Positions 7,407-16,841 of a DNA stretch of 22,264 nucleotides are shown piece after piece. The notes under the pieces are model-generated. The model made no database searches. It worked only from the letters and a program-made list of their open reading frames with translations, and was not told where the DNA came from. Within the stretch, counting starts at the first letter, position 1. The number at the start of each line of letters is the position of its first letter. The stretch comes from JAQSWP01 sp050185515 (GTDB lineage: Bacteria; Pseudomonadota; Alphaproteobacteria; Reyranellales; JAQSWP01), in the NCBI GenBank assembly GCA_050185515.1, contig JBFWZG010000048.1:1-22264 (forward strand). Reading direction: 5' to 3'. The position numbers and the translations under genes are program-made.

Positions 7407-8758
7407 CGGCGTCGGTCGGGCGCGCCGCGCGGCTGGTTCTCTTCCGTCGAACGCGGCGGCGGAGAGCGCTTCGCCGGCTGAGGCTGCGGTGGGGGCGGCT
7501 CCGCGCGGGGCTGCGGCGCTGCTTTTTGCGGCGGCTCTTTGCGCGACGGCTGCTGCTCGGTTCGCCTGGCCGACGGCTCGGCCTGTCTGGACGGTCTGGG
7601 CTCGACCTGCCTATTCGGCGTCTCGTTGCGTCGCGTGGGCTTGACCTCGGGCTTCGGGGCGGGACTGTCGACCGGCTTGCCGATCGACCTGCCGGCGGCC
7701 TTGTCGTCGTCGTCGTCGCCCGATCCGCGGCGTATATTTGGCAGCGGCGGCTTGCCGCCGTCTTCGCGCCGGTCGTCCCTGCCGTTCCAACCGGTCCGGC
7801 CGTTGTCGCCCTCACGCTTCCGGTCCTGCCATTCGCTCTTCTTCCTGTCGTCGTCGCGATCGCGATCGCGATCGCCATCGCGGTCGCTGCGGCTTGTATC
7901 GTCGGGCTTCGCGCCGTCGCGCCTTGTCGGCCACTTGCGGTCCGCATAATGCGAGGGGAAGTTCGGCTTCTCCGGCGGGCGGAAGCGTTTGCCGTCGGGG
8001 CGCCAGGGTCGGTCACGGTCGACATGCACCCGGTCGAAACGCGGATCGAACACCGGCTTGCCGTTGCGCCAGTGGCGCCGGTCGGAATAGCAGATGCGGC
8101 GGCGCTTCCAGTCCCAGTCGCGATCGAACCACGGCCCGATATAGTACCGGCTGCCATACAGCAGGTAACCGGGATAGCCGGGCTGGTAGGCGTCGAAATA
8201 CACGACCGACGGGTCGTAGGAGGGGACGTAAACGTAATCCTGCTGGGTCGGCACGATGCGCACGTAGCCGTCTTCGACGAACACGGTCTGGCGCGCATCG
8301 CTGCGCAGATTGCCGAGCTCCCAGGCCTCGCGGCGCCAGCGCTGGATGGCGTCCGAGACGTCGTCCGGCTGGTTGATATAGGCGATGCCAAGGGCTTCGG
8401 TCCATTCGATGTCGCGCGCCAGCAGGTCGAGCGCTTCGGGATATCGAGCGACCAGGCGGACCGCCGAATCCCAGTCCTGGCGGTCCAGTCCCGACAGATC
8501 GCGGCGACCATCGATGTAGCGTTCCGCCGCCAGGATTTCCTCGGGGTAGGCGGCAGCCGACAGCATCTGGGCCAGCAGCGGGTCGGGATAGAGTGCGACC
8601 GGCGCCACAAGTTGCTCGATCTGCTGGCGGTCGAAATACCGTTCCGTCTGGCTGTAGGCCTCGGCCGATACCGGGGTCAGCGCCAGCATGCCAGGACCTG
8701 CCAGCGCCGCGACAAGCGCCAGCGCCAACCTGCTTCGACTGCGACCTTGCACGGCCAT
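7403..8758 (-). CDS. DUF3300 domain exported protein with long disordered tail
   Basis: A 451-residue exported protein of unknown function. Residues 1-34 form a signal peptide (LALALVAALAGPGMLALTPVSAEA). Residues about 42-210 carry the DUF3300 signature: IEQLVAPVALYPDPLLAQML (48-67), AAAYPEEI (68-75), DWDSAVRLVARYPEAL (95-110) and DYVYVPSYDPSVVYF (174-188). From about residue 225 the protein turns into a strongly hydrophilic tail rich in Asp, Arg, Pro, Lys and Gln, including SDRDGDRDRDRDDD and SGDDDDDK runs and a Pro-rich end, so it is probably disordered. A GGAGGAAG lies about eight bases before the ATG at 8756-8758. It follows the YkgJ-like gene by 75 bases on the same strand and may be co-transcribed with it. 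Confidence 0.88.
   Translation of the reverse strand: MAVQGRSRSRLALALVAALAGPGMLALTPVSAEAYSQTERYFDRQQIEQLVAPVALYPDPLLAQMLSAAAYPEEILAAERYIDGRRDLSGLDRQDWDSAVRLVARYPEALDLLARDIEWTEALGIAYINQPDDVSDAIQRWRREAWELGNLRSDARQTVFVEDGYVRIVPTQQDYVYVPSYDPSVVYFDAYQPGYPGYLLYGSRYYIGPWFDRDWDWKRRRICYSDRRHWRNGKPVFDPRFDRVHVDRDRPWRPDGKRFRPPEKPNFPSHYADRKWPTRRDGAKPDDTSRSDRDGDRDRDRDDDRKKSEWQDRKREGDNGRTGWNGRDDRREDGGKPPLPNIRRGSGDDDDDKAAGRSIGKPVDSPAPKPEVKPTRRNETPNRQVEPRPSRQAEPSARRTEQQPSRKEPPQKAAPQPRAEPPPPQPQPAKRSPPPRSTEENQPRGAPDRRR
7703..7717. repeat. (GTC)5 trinucleotide run in the DUF3300 gene
   Basis: Five perfect GTC units, read on the minus strand as GAC codons, encode DDDDD in the C-terminal tail of the DUF3300 protein. 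It is a possible slippage site. Confidence 0.7.
7858..7887. repeat. GATCGC hexamer repeat in the DUF3300 gene
   Basis: Three perfect GATCGC units (7858-7875) followed by two decayed ones (CATCGC, GGTCGC). On the minus strand this encodes alternating Arg-Asp. The six-base unit keeps the frame when copy number changes. Confidence 0.7.
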
Positions 8759-8833
8759 TCCTGACTTCCTCCAGACGCGTAACGGGCGGACCGGATGCCC
8801 GATCCACCGACCGTCACTGCTTTCCTCCGAGTT

Positions 8834-9622
8834 CTATTCGTTCTCCGGGCGATTCATATCCCCACCCCTCTGCAGCCCGGCAAACAGCCGCTGCAGCCAC
8901 GCCGTGCCAGTCGCGGTCTCCGGGTGCCTGTCCGGCGCCAGTTCCAGGGCCAGTGCCAACGGGATCCAGGCAGAGTCTGCTGGGGCCTCGCTCCTGCCTC
9001 TTCCCAGCCCGCGCAAGGCGACCGACAATTTCGGCGCCGCCACCGGTACGACGCCGCCGCCATCGGGATCGTCGCAGAACGTCGCGGGCGAAGTAACGAG
9101 ATACTCTCGGCAGACCAGTGGTCGCTCCTGATGGACGGAGCACAAATGGTCTTCGAGGAACGGACAGTCCAGCGACAGGGCGAAATAGGCCTTGCCAAGC
9201 GCGGCGGTTTCGCCGTCGGCGCGCTTGGCGGGGTCGCGCAGCAGGTCGTGCAATCCGGCGGCACGCAGGCGTTCGGCGGCTGCGGCGAAACGCTTCCGCA
9301 AGCTGTGCCGGCGCACCGGCGGCAGGGAATCGACCAGCCGGCGGATGGCGTGCGCTTCGACGAGCGAGATCGGCACCAGTTGCCGGCAACAGGCGCTGCA
9401 TCCTTTCTTGCAGGATACGCTGCGACCATGATCCGTTTCCCGCGCCTCGGCTGCCGCAACGGCGGCATCCACTGCCTGGCGCAGCGCGGGAAGCATGGCT
9501 GTCGCGGGAACCGGCTCGGCGGGTACCGCGACCGTGGCTTCGATCGCGAGATCGCCAGCCGCAAGTTTCAGCCTGGCGCTGAAGGTGCGGGGTGATTTCG
9601 GCGGCGAAGGCGGTCTGGCCAT
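8834..9622 (-). CDS. YkgJ-family cysteine-cluster (Zn/Fe-chelating) protein
   Basis: A 262-residue cytoplasmic protein with the YkgJ-type metal-chelating cysteine cluster. The first block is CKKGCSACC (C71, C75, C78, C79), followed by QLVPISLVEA, where helix alpha follows the cluster; the second is CPFL (C153), C161 and RPLVCREYLV (C171), and C183 follows. The family is annotated as a putative zinc- or iron-chelating domain, and its biochemical role is not settled. There is no signal peptide; the first 45 residues are Pro/Ala-rich and poorly conserved-looking. The ATG at 9620-9622 is the first in the frame near the divergent recQ gene, 169 bases away, and I see no strong ribosome-binding site. 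The next gene on the same strand (DUF3300) begins 75 bases beyond its stop. Confidence 0.82.
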   Translation of the reverse strand: MARPPSPPKSPRTFSARLKLAAGDLAIEATVAVPAEPVPATAMLPALRQAVDAAVAAAEARETDHGRSVSCKKGCSACCRQLVPISLVEAHAIRRLVDSLPPVRRHSLRKRFAAAAERLRAAGLHDLLRDPAKRADGETAALGKAYFALSLDCPFLEDHLCSVHQERPLVCREYLVTSPATFCDDPDGGGVVPVAAPKLSVALRGLGRGRSEAPADSAWIPLALALELAPDRHPETATGTAWLQRLFAGLQRGGDMNRPENE

Positions 9623-9665
9623 GGCGATGGCGGACGATAGCCGCCGGCCCGCCGGCGTTCAACGC

Positions 9666-9680
9666 GATGCGAGACGCATC
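9666..9680. promoter_or_regulatory. Perfect dyad between YkgJ-like gene and recQ
   Basis: GATGCG (9666-9671) and CGCATC (9675-9680) form a perfect inverted repeat with a three-base centre, in the 169-base divergent intergenic region. It is a candidate regulator site or leader hairpin. No flanking promoter is clear. Confidence 0.3.
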
Positions 9681-9791
9681 CGGCCAACGCGGATTGCCGC
9701 CGGGCGACTATTCACAGGAACCGCTGTCCGGCCGTCTCGACAATCCGGCTTATTGCGCTAGTTTGCGGGCCCAGCCGCGGAGAGCTCTGAA

Positions 9792-11588
<1,797 letters not shown>

Positions 11589-12515
11589 CTATTCCGCCCG
11601 CACCCAGCTTTGCAGCAGCATTCGTATGGCGGCGACGAAGGCGATCGGCTGGTCGAGCATGACGTGGTGCTCGGCTTCCGGTATCTCCACCACCGGCGCC
11701 TGCGGGCCCATCAGCGAGGACATGTAGGACGCCGTGCTGCGCGAGACGAGCTTGCTGTTCTCGCCGAAGATGAGCGCCGCGCGGCAGCGCACCGCCTGAA
11801 GGTACTCGCGGAAGGGTTCGCCGAAGCGACGCGAGCCCATGGCGTCGGGATCGAACTTCCATGACCAGCCGCCGTCGACCGGCTTCAGCGAATGGCGAGC
11901 GATGAACTCGACGATGTAGTCGTTCTCGCAGGGCTGCGCCGGCATCAGCCGGAAGCGCGCCAGCGCCTCCTCGAAACTCGGATAAACGCGCTTGTTGCCC
12001 ATGGGCGGCGGCGGGCGCGGATCGCTTGCCTCGGCCTCCGGCGAGCGGATCGGCGAATCAACGATCACGACGCCGCCGAGTTCGGGCCCGAAGCTGGAGG
12101 CGAACTTCATCGTCATGAAGCCGCCGAAACTGTGGCCGATCACGAACGGGCGCGGGCCGAGCCGCGCTGCCTCGATCGTCGCGGCCATTTCACGGGCGCG
12201 CAGCTCGGAGGAGTAGCTCTGGCGCCTGCCGCTGTCGCCCATGCCCGAGAGGTCGATGGCGGCGACGCGGAAATCGCGGGTGAAATAGGGCGCGATGAAG
12301 CTCCACCAGTTGGCGTGCGCGCCGCCGCCGTGGACCAGTAGGATGCCGCGCCGGTTGGCGGTTTCATCGGCGCCCGGCCACAGCAGGTAGTTGATGTCGC
12401 AGCCGTCGACCGCGACGCTGTGGGCCGTGTGGGGCTGGCTGATCGCCCAGCGGAACCATGCCGGAGCGGCGGCGCGGACTTCGAGGAATTCTGGCGGAAT
12501 CCGAAGCTGGGTCAC
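11589..12515 (-). CDS. Alpha/beta hydrolase
   Basis: A 308-residue alpha/beta-fold hydrolase of undefined substrate, probably a cytoplasmic esterase or C-C/CoA-ester hydrolase. It shows the oxyanion-hole HGGG (62-65), DLSGMGDSG (88-96), the nucleophile elbow GHSFGG (127-132, Ser129) and the catalytic His in PEAEHHVMLDQP (H283 or H284). The acid residue is less clear, near GENSK (251-255). The frame is open upstream to an ATG at 12825-12827, but that version would overlap the divergent monooxygenase gene and add about 100 unfamiliar residues. I chose the GTG at 12513-12515 because GGAAGG lies eight bases upstream and a good promoter sits at 12557-12586. Its TAG stop abuts the TAG of convergent recQ. 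Confidence 0.85.
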   Translation of the reverse strand: MTQLRIPPEFLEVRAAAPAWFRWAISQPHTAHSVAVDGCDINYLLWPGADETANRRGILLVHGGGAHANWWSFIAPYFTRDFRVAAIDLSGMGDSGRRQSYSSELRAREMAATIEAARLGPRPFVIGHSFGGFMTMKFASSFGPELGGVVIVDSPIRSPEAEASDPRPPPPMGNKRVYPSFEEALARFRLMPAQPCENDYIVEFIARHSLKPVDGGWSWKFDPDAMGSRRFGEPFREYLQAVRCRAALIFGENSKLVSRSTASYMSSLMGPQAPVVEIPEAEHHVMLDQPIAFVAAIRMLLQSWVRAE

Positions 12516-12556
12516 TGGCGCTGCCTTCCGGGGAATAGTCTGGACGAGTTGCCGGG

Positions 12557-12586
12557 ATTTTAGGCTCGGGCACGCATGAGTGTCAC
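12557..12586 (-). promoter_or_regulatory. Predicted sigma-70 promoter of the hydrolase gene
   Basis: On the minus strand GTGACA (12581-12586) and TAAAAT (12557-12562), each five of six to consensus, are 18 bases apart. Transcription from about 12550 would give a leader of some 35 bases to the GTG start at 12515, and supports that start over the upstream one. Confidence 0.5.
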
Positions 12587-12679
12587 TTTCGACGTCGATA
12601 TCGCATGCCACCAATGCAATTCCACACTGCGAGACAGCGGCGCGTATCGCGTCGCCCTTCCAACGGGGGCACGAAATTG

Positions 12680-12685
12680 TATGCT
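12680..12685 (+). promoter_or_regulatory. Weak -10 candidate of the flavin monooxygenase gene
   Basis: TATGCT lies 23 bases before the ATG at 12709, with only a poor -35 (CTTCCA, 12657-12662) at 17-base spacing. The ribosome-binding site AGAGGTGA (12694-12701) is clear. Confidence 0.25.
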
Positions 12686-12708
12686 TTGGCTCAAGAGGTG
12701 AGTAACCA

Positions 12709-14184
12709 ATGCAGACTGCGACAAAAGCCAATTCCCGGGCGAACCCGCGTTTCGCCATCATCGGCGCCGGCATGTCCGGCATTCTCACGGCCATCACGCT
12801 GAAGAACCGCGGCCTGACCGATTTCACCGTTTACGAGAAAGCGGCGAAGCTGGGCGGCACCTGGCGCGACAACACCTATCCCGGTCTCGCCTGCGATGTC
12901 CCGTCGATCGTCTATGCCTATTCATTCGAGTTGAAGCCGGACTGGACGCGTCATTTCTCGCCCGGTGGCGAGATCCAGACCTATTTCGAAGGCGTGGCGC
13001 GCAAATACGACGTCGAGCGCTTCATCCGCTTCAACAGCGAGATCGAGCTGGCCGAGCATCGTGACGGCAAATGGCATTTGCGCACGAAGGACGGCCATGT
13101 CGACGTGGTCGATTTCGTCATCTCCGCCACCGGCGTTCTGCACCATCCCGCCTATCCCGATATCGAGGGGCTGGGAAGCTTCGCCGGTCCCTGTTTCCAC
13201 ACCGCCCGCTGGGACCATTCGCACAGCCTCGACGGCAAGCGCGTGGGCATCATCGGCACCGGCTCGACGGCCATCCAGATCGTGCCGGCGATCGTCGACC
13301 GGGTCGCGAAGGTCTCGCTGTTCCAGCGCACCGCGCAATGGGTGTTGGGCATGCCCAATCCGGCCTTCAGCGAGGACGAAAAGCGCATGTTCGCCGAGAA
13401 GCCGGAGTTCCTGCGCCAGTCCTATCTGCATCTGGGCAAGCGCTTCATCGACGGATTTTCGCGGGCCGTGATCGGCGATCAGGCGGAGCTGCAGCGCATC
13501 GAGGATGCCTGTCGCGAGAATCTGGAAACCAACGTCAAGGATCCGGAGCTGCGTCGCAAGCTGACGCCGGACTACAAGGCGGCGTGCAAGCGGCTGATCG
13601 TGTCCGACAGTTTCTATCCCGCGATCCAGAGGCCCAATGCAGAACTGGTGACGGAAGGGATCGAGCGCATCGAACCGAAAGGCGTGCGCACCAGGGACGG
13701 CCGGCTGCACGAACTCGACATGCTGGTGCTGGCGACCGGCTTCGACGCCCACGCCTTCATGCGGCCGATGCGGATCGTCGGACGCGACGGGCTGACACTG
13801 GAGCAGGCCTGGGCCGACTCGGTGCAGGCCTATCGTTCCGTCTCCCTGCCGGGCTTCCCCAACTTCTTCATGCTGGTCGGGCCCAACAGCCCGGTGGGCA
13901 ATTTCCCCCTGATCATGATTTCCGAGCTGCAGCTCAACTACGTGCTGCAGCTGGTCGATCTCGTCCTGCAGGGCCGGGCGCGAGAAGTCGCCCCATCCTT
14001 CGCCGCCACCGAACGCTTCAACGCGGCGGTGCGCGAGGCCATGAAGGGCACCGTCTGGATGTCGGGGTGCCGCAGCTGGTACCTCGACAAGAACGGCAAC
14101 GCCGCCCTGTGGCCGTGGACCTTCGACCGCTTCCAGGAAGAGATGCGGTCGCCCGACCTGCGCGATTTTGACCTCGTGGCGTAG
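12709..14184 (+). CDS. Flavin-containing monooxygenase, Baeyer-Villiger type
   Basis: A 491-residue FAD- and NADPH-dependent monooxygenase. The first Rossmann motif GAGMSG (19-24) binds FAD, with YEKAAKLGGTWRDNTYPGLACDVPS (42-66 region; blocks GGTW and YPG..CD are typical). The type I Baeyer-Villiger fingerprint FxGxxxHxxxW(P/D) is present as FAGPCFHTARWD (158-169). The second Rossmann motif GTGSTA (183-188) binds NADPH. The late ATGF (about residue 343) is the usual FAD-family motif. These enzymes insert oxygen next to a ketone to give an ester or lactone, or oxidise N/S atoms; the substrate here is unknown. AGAGGTGA precedes the ATG by seven bases. It is divergent from an alpha/beta hydrolase, a common partner that hydrolyses the esters made by such enzymes. 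The pairing is suggestive, not proof. Confidence 0.88.
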   Translation: MQTATKANSRANPRFAIIGAGMSGILTAITLKNRGLTDFTVYEKAAKLGGTWRDNTYPGLACDVPSIVYAYSFELKPDWTRHFSPGGEIQTYFEGVARKYDVERFIRFNSEIELAEHRDGKWHLRTKDGHVDVVDFVISATGVLHHPAYPDIEGLGSFAGPCFHTARWDHSHSLDGKRVGIIGTGSTAIQIVPAIVDRVAKVSLFQRTAQWVLGMPNPAFSEDEKRMFAEKPEFLRQSYLHLGKRFIDGFSRAVIGDQAELQRIEDACRENLETNVKDPELRRKLTPDYKAACKRLIVSDSFYPAIQRPNAELVTEGIERIEPKGVRTRDGRLHELDMLVLATGFDAHAFMRPMRIVGRDGLTLEQAWADSVQAYRSVSLPGFPNFFMLVGPNSPVGNFPLIMISELQLNYVLQLVDLVLQGRAREVAPSFAATERFNAAVREAMKGTVWMSGCRSWYLDKNGNAALWPWTFDRFQEEMRSPDLRDFDLVA

Positions 14185-14244
14185 GACGCCCGGCGCTGCT
14201 ATGACACCACCCGGTCCACATTTCAGCCATTGCGGAGCAACGCC

Positions 14245-14667
14245 ATGATCGGCCGCATCAACCATATCGGCATCGCCACGCCTTCGGTCGAGAAGACCGC
14301 CGCGATGTATCGCGACCTGTTCGGCGCCACGAAAGTCGGCAAGCCCTTCGTCATGGAGGCGCAGGGCGTGCGGGTGCTGTTCGTCGATCTGCCGAACTCC
14401 CAGCTCGAACTGATCGAGCCCCATGGCGAGAAGTCGCCCCTGACCAACTTCCTGCAGAAGAACCCGGCGGGCGGCCAGCATCATGTGTGCTTCGAGGTCG
14501 ACGACATCATCGTCGCCCGGGACGAGCTCGTCGCCAAAGGCGCGACCGTGCTGAACAACGGCGAGCCCCGTATCGGCGCGCACGGCACGCCGGTGATCTT
14601 CGTGCATCCGAAGAATGCCGACGGCACGCTGGTCGAGCTGATGCAGAAGCCTGCCGCCGCGCATTGA
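14245..14667 (+). CDS. mce: Methylmalonyl-CoA epimerase
   Basis: A 140-residue VOC-superfamily protein matching methylmalonyl-CoA epimerase, which interconverts (2S)- and (2R)-methylmalonyl-CoA on the route from propionyl-CoA to succinyl-CoA. Two beta-alpha-beta-beta-beta repeats are visible. The metal ligands expected for the family are present: His7 in INHIGIAT, Gln53 in SQLELIEPHGEKSP, His79/80 in GGQHHVCFEVDDI, and Glu131 in GTLVELMQ. The segments SPLTNFLQKNPAGGQHH are characteristic of this enzyme and not of glyoxalase I. The frame begins five codons earlier at a TTG, but GGAG (14234-14237) sits seven bases before the ATG at 14245. It lies 60 bases after the monooxygenase and 12 bases before the channel gene, probably in one transcript. 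The mutase and propionyl-CoA carboxylase genes are not in the window. Confidence 0.92.
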   Translation: MIGRINHIGIATPSVEKTAAMYRDLFGATKVGKPFVMEAQGVRVLFVDLPNSQLELIEPHGEKSPLTNFLQKNPAGGQHHVCFEVDDIIVARDELVAKGATVLNNGEPRIGAHGTPVIFVHPKNADGTLVELMQKPAAAH

Positions 14668-14679
14668 CGGCGTCGCGAC

Positions 14680-15528
14680 ATGGAGTTCGTCGACCGGATC
14701 GGCAGGTTTGTCGAAAGCGAACGGGCGCAGCGCGCCATAGCGGTGCTGATCCTCGCCAACGCCGCGATCCTCGGCCTGGAAACCGTCTCCTCGATCATGG
14801 ACCGCATCGGGCCATTGCTGCTGGCGCTCGATGGCGCGATTCTGGCCATCTTCGTTGTCGAGCTGCTGGCCAAGCTGGCGTATCGCCGGCTGGCCTTCTT
14901 CCGCAGCGGCTGGAACTGGTTCGACCTGATCGTCGTCGGCATCGCCCTGGTGCCGTCGGGCGGGCCGCTGTCGGTGCTGCGCGCGTTGCGCGTGCTGCGG
15001 GTCCTGCGCCTGCTGTCGGTCGTGCCGTCGATGCGCAACGTCGTCGAGGCCCTGCTCAGGGCATTGCCCGGTCTCGGCTCGGTCGGCGCGCTGATTTTCC
15101 TGATCTTCTACGTCGGCGCGGTCCTGACCACCAATCTGTTCGGCGACACCTTCCCGCAATGGTTCGGCGATATCGGCGGATCCATGTACTCGCTGTTCCA
15201 GATCATGACGCTGGAAAGCTGGTCGATGGGGATCGTTCGGCCGGTCATGGAAGTTCATCCGCAGGCCTGGATGTTCTTCGTTCCATTCATTCTCGCGACG
15301 ACCTTTGCAGTGCTCAACCTGCTCGTCGGCATCATCGTCGATGCCATGCAGAGCCAGCACAAGGCCGATCAGGCGGTCGAGGCGGCGCAGGCCCATGACG
15401 AGCGGGCGGCGATACTTGTCGAACTTGCCGCCACGCGCGAGAAGCTCGGCGAATTGCTGCACGAGATCGCCGGACTGCGGGCGGCGATGACGCGGCCGGC
15501 CGGCGAAGAGCGCCTCAGCGGCGACTAG
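14680..15528 (+). CDS. Voltage-gated sodium channel, BacNav (NaChBac) family
   Basis: A 282-residue six-transmembrane ion channel subunit, expected to form homotetramers in the inner membrane. S1 is about 18-36, S2 46-66, and S3 79-92 with the usual WNWFDL. S4 (98-119) has Arg at every third position (R101, R104, R107, R110) plus R119. S5 is about 132-150. The pore helix leads to the selectivity filter TLESWSM (177-183), identical to NavAb as I recall it and typical of sodium-selective BacNav. S6 is about 197-223. A C-terminal helix (about 225-270, EERAAILVEL...REKLGELLHEIAGLRAAM by its ends) has heptad spacing like the tetramerising coiled coil of these channels. The ATG at 14680 has no clear Shine-Dalgarno sequence and lies 12 bases after the epimerase stop, so translation may be coupled. 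Confidence 0.92.
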   Translation: MEFVDRIGRFVESERAQRAIAVLILANAAILGLETVSSIMDRIGPLLLALDGAILAIFVVELLAKLAYRRLAFFRSGWNWFDLIVVGIALVPSGGPLSVLRALRVLRVLRLLSVVPSMRNVVEALLRALPGLGSVGALIFLIFYVGAVLTTNLFGDTFPQWFGDIGGSMYSLFQIMTLESWSMGIVRPVMEVHPQAWMFFVPFILATTFAVLNLLVGIIVDAMQSQHKADQAVEAAQAHDERAAILVELAATREKLGELLHEIAGLRAAMTRPAGEERLSGD

Positions 15529-15605
15529 AAGCCAGGGTCCCGCCGGCGCGGATCGACGGGAGCCAAAGCGTATTTCAAGCGTTTCACGGGCAGGGGAGGA
15601 TACCC

Positions 15606-16841
15606 ATGCTTTCACGCTGGCAGTGGCTGCTGATCCGCACGACGCGACGGCTGTGGTTCCGCGCCACGCTGTTCTCCGTGCTGGGCATCGTCGTCGCCGT
15701 TCTGGCGGCGCTGGTGCAACCGCTGATTCCAGCCGATATTCCGGCCAAGATCGGCGCCGATTCCGTCGACAACATTCTCGGCATCATCGCCTCGAGCATG
15801 CTGGCGGTGACGACCTTCTCGCTGTCCACCATGGTCGCCAGCTACGCCGCCGCAACGAGCAACGTGACGCCGCGCGCCACCAGCCTGCTGATCGAGGACC
15901 CGACGACGCAGAACGCGCTGGCGACCTTCATAGGATCGTTCCTGTTCAGCCTCGTCGGCATCATCGCGCTCAGCACCGGCATCTACGGCAGCCAGGGACG
16001 GGTGGTGCTGTTTGCTGCCACGCTGCTGGTCGTCGCCGCCGTCGTAGTCATGCTGCTGCGCTGGATCGATCATCTGGCGCGCCTCGGGCGGGTCGGCGAA
16101 ACGACCGAGCGGGTCGAGCAGGCAGCCGCCCGGGCGATGCGCGAACGCCGCCGCTGGCCGACCCTGGGCGCGGTGGAACGTAGGGGCGATCCGCCGGCCG
16201 GGGCGCAACCCGTCCATGCCGCCACCATCGGCTATGTGCAGCATATCGATATCGGCGCGCTGTCTGAGGCGGCCGGCGAAGGCCGCGTGCATGTCGAGGC
16301 GCTGCCCGGCGGCTTCGTCGATCGGACCCGGCCGCTTGCCTATGCGGCGCAGGTCGACCAGGACCGGCTCGAAGCGGTACGCGAGGCGTTCACCGTCGCC
16401 TCTTCACGATCCTTCGAACAGGATCCGCGTTTTGGACTGTCGGTGATGGCCGAGATCGCCTCGCGCGCCCTGTCGCCGGCGCTCAACGATCCAGGCACGG
16501 CGATCGACGTCATCGGCCGCTCCGTCCGCATTCTGTCGATTCTGCTGGAGAAGGTCGACGATCCGGACAGGTTCGAAGTCGAGATCGAGAACGTCTTCGT
16601 GCCGACGCTGGCGGTCGAGGACATGTTCGACGACATGTTCACGCCGATCGCGCGCGACGGCGCGGGCAATATCGAGGTGCAGCTGCGTCTGCAGAAGGCG
16701 CTGGCCAGCCTCGCCGGGATGGGGGATGAGCGCTTCGCGGCGGCGGCGCGCCGGCACTCGCGCGAAGCGCGCGAGCGGGCGGAGACGGCGATGACGCTGG
16801 AAGCCGACCGCGAGCGGGTGCGGGCGGTGGCGATCGGCTAG
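15606..16841 (+). CDS. DUF2254 membrane protein
   Basis: A 411-residue membrane protein of the DUF2254 family, function unknown. Four transmembrane segments are visible near 19-40, 56-78, 104-125 and 133-152, with the family features TTFSLSTMVASYAAATSNVTPRA (69-91) and LIEDPTTQNALATFIGSF. After residue 155 a soluble domain follows with HIDIGAL, RSFEQDPRFGLSVMAEIASRALSPALNDPGTAIDVI (about 274-309) and LEKVDDPDR. This second half is the most conserved part of the family. GGGGAGGA lies just before the ATG at 15606. It begins 77 bases after the sodium channel on the same strand, and its TAG shares the CTAG with the stop of the convergent cupin gene. Confidence 0.88.
   Translation: MLSRWQWLLIRTTRRLWFRATLFSVLGIVVAVLAALVQPLIPADIPAKIGADSVDNILGIIASSMLAVTTFSLSTMVASYAAATSNVTPRATSLLIEDPTTQNALATFIGSFLFSLVGIIALSTGIYGSQGRVVLFAATLLVVAAVVVMLLRWIDHLARLGRVGETTERVEQAAARAMRERRRWPTLGAVERRGDPPAGAQPVHAATIGYVQHIDIGALSEAAGEGRVHVEALPGGFVDRTRPLAYAAQVDQDRLEAVREAFTVASSRSFEQDPRFGLSVMAEIASRALSPALNDPGTAIDVIGRSVRILSILLEKVDDPDRFEVEIENVFVPTLAVEDMFDDMFTPIARDGAGNIEVQLRLQKALASLAGMGDERFAAAARRHSREARERAETAMTLEADRERVRAVAIG

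Noticed and set aside
7858..7887. Possible CRISPR or minisatellite array
   Set aside because: It is only a few six-base units within a coding tail, with no spacers.
12516..12827. N-terminal extension of the alpha/beta hydrolase to the ATG at 12827
   Set aside because: It overlaps the divergent monooxygenase gene, lies upstream of the predicted promoter, and the GTG at 12515 has a good ribosome-binding site.
12922..15615. A long minus-strand open frame opposite the monooxygenase, epimerase and channel genes
   Set aside because: Three well-identified + strand genes fill the region; the frame's product is low-complexity (His, Gln, Asp, Arg) and has no start signals.
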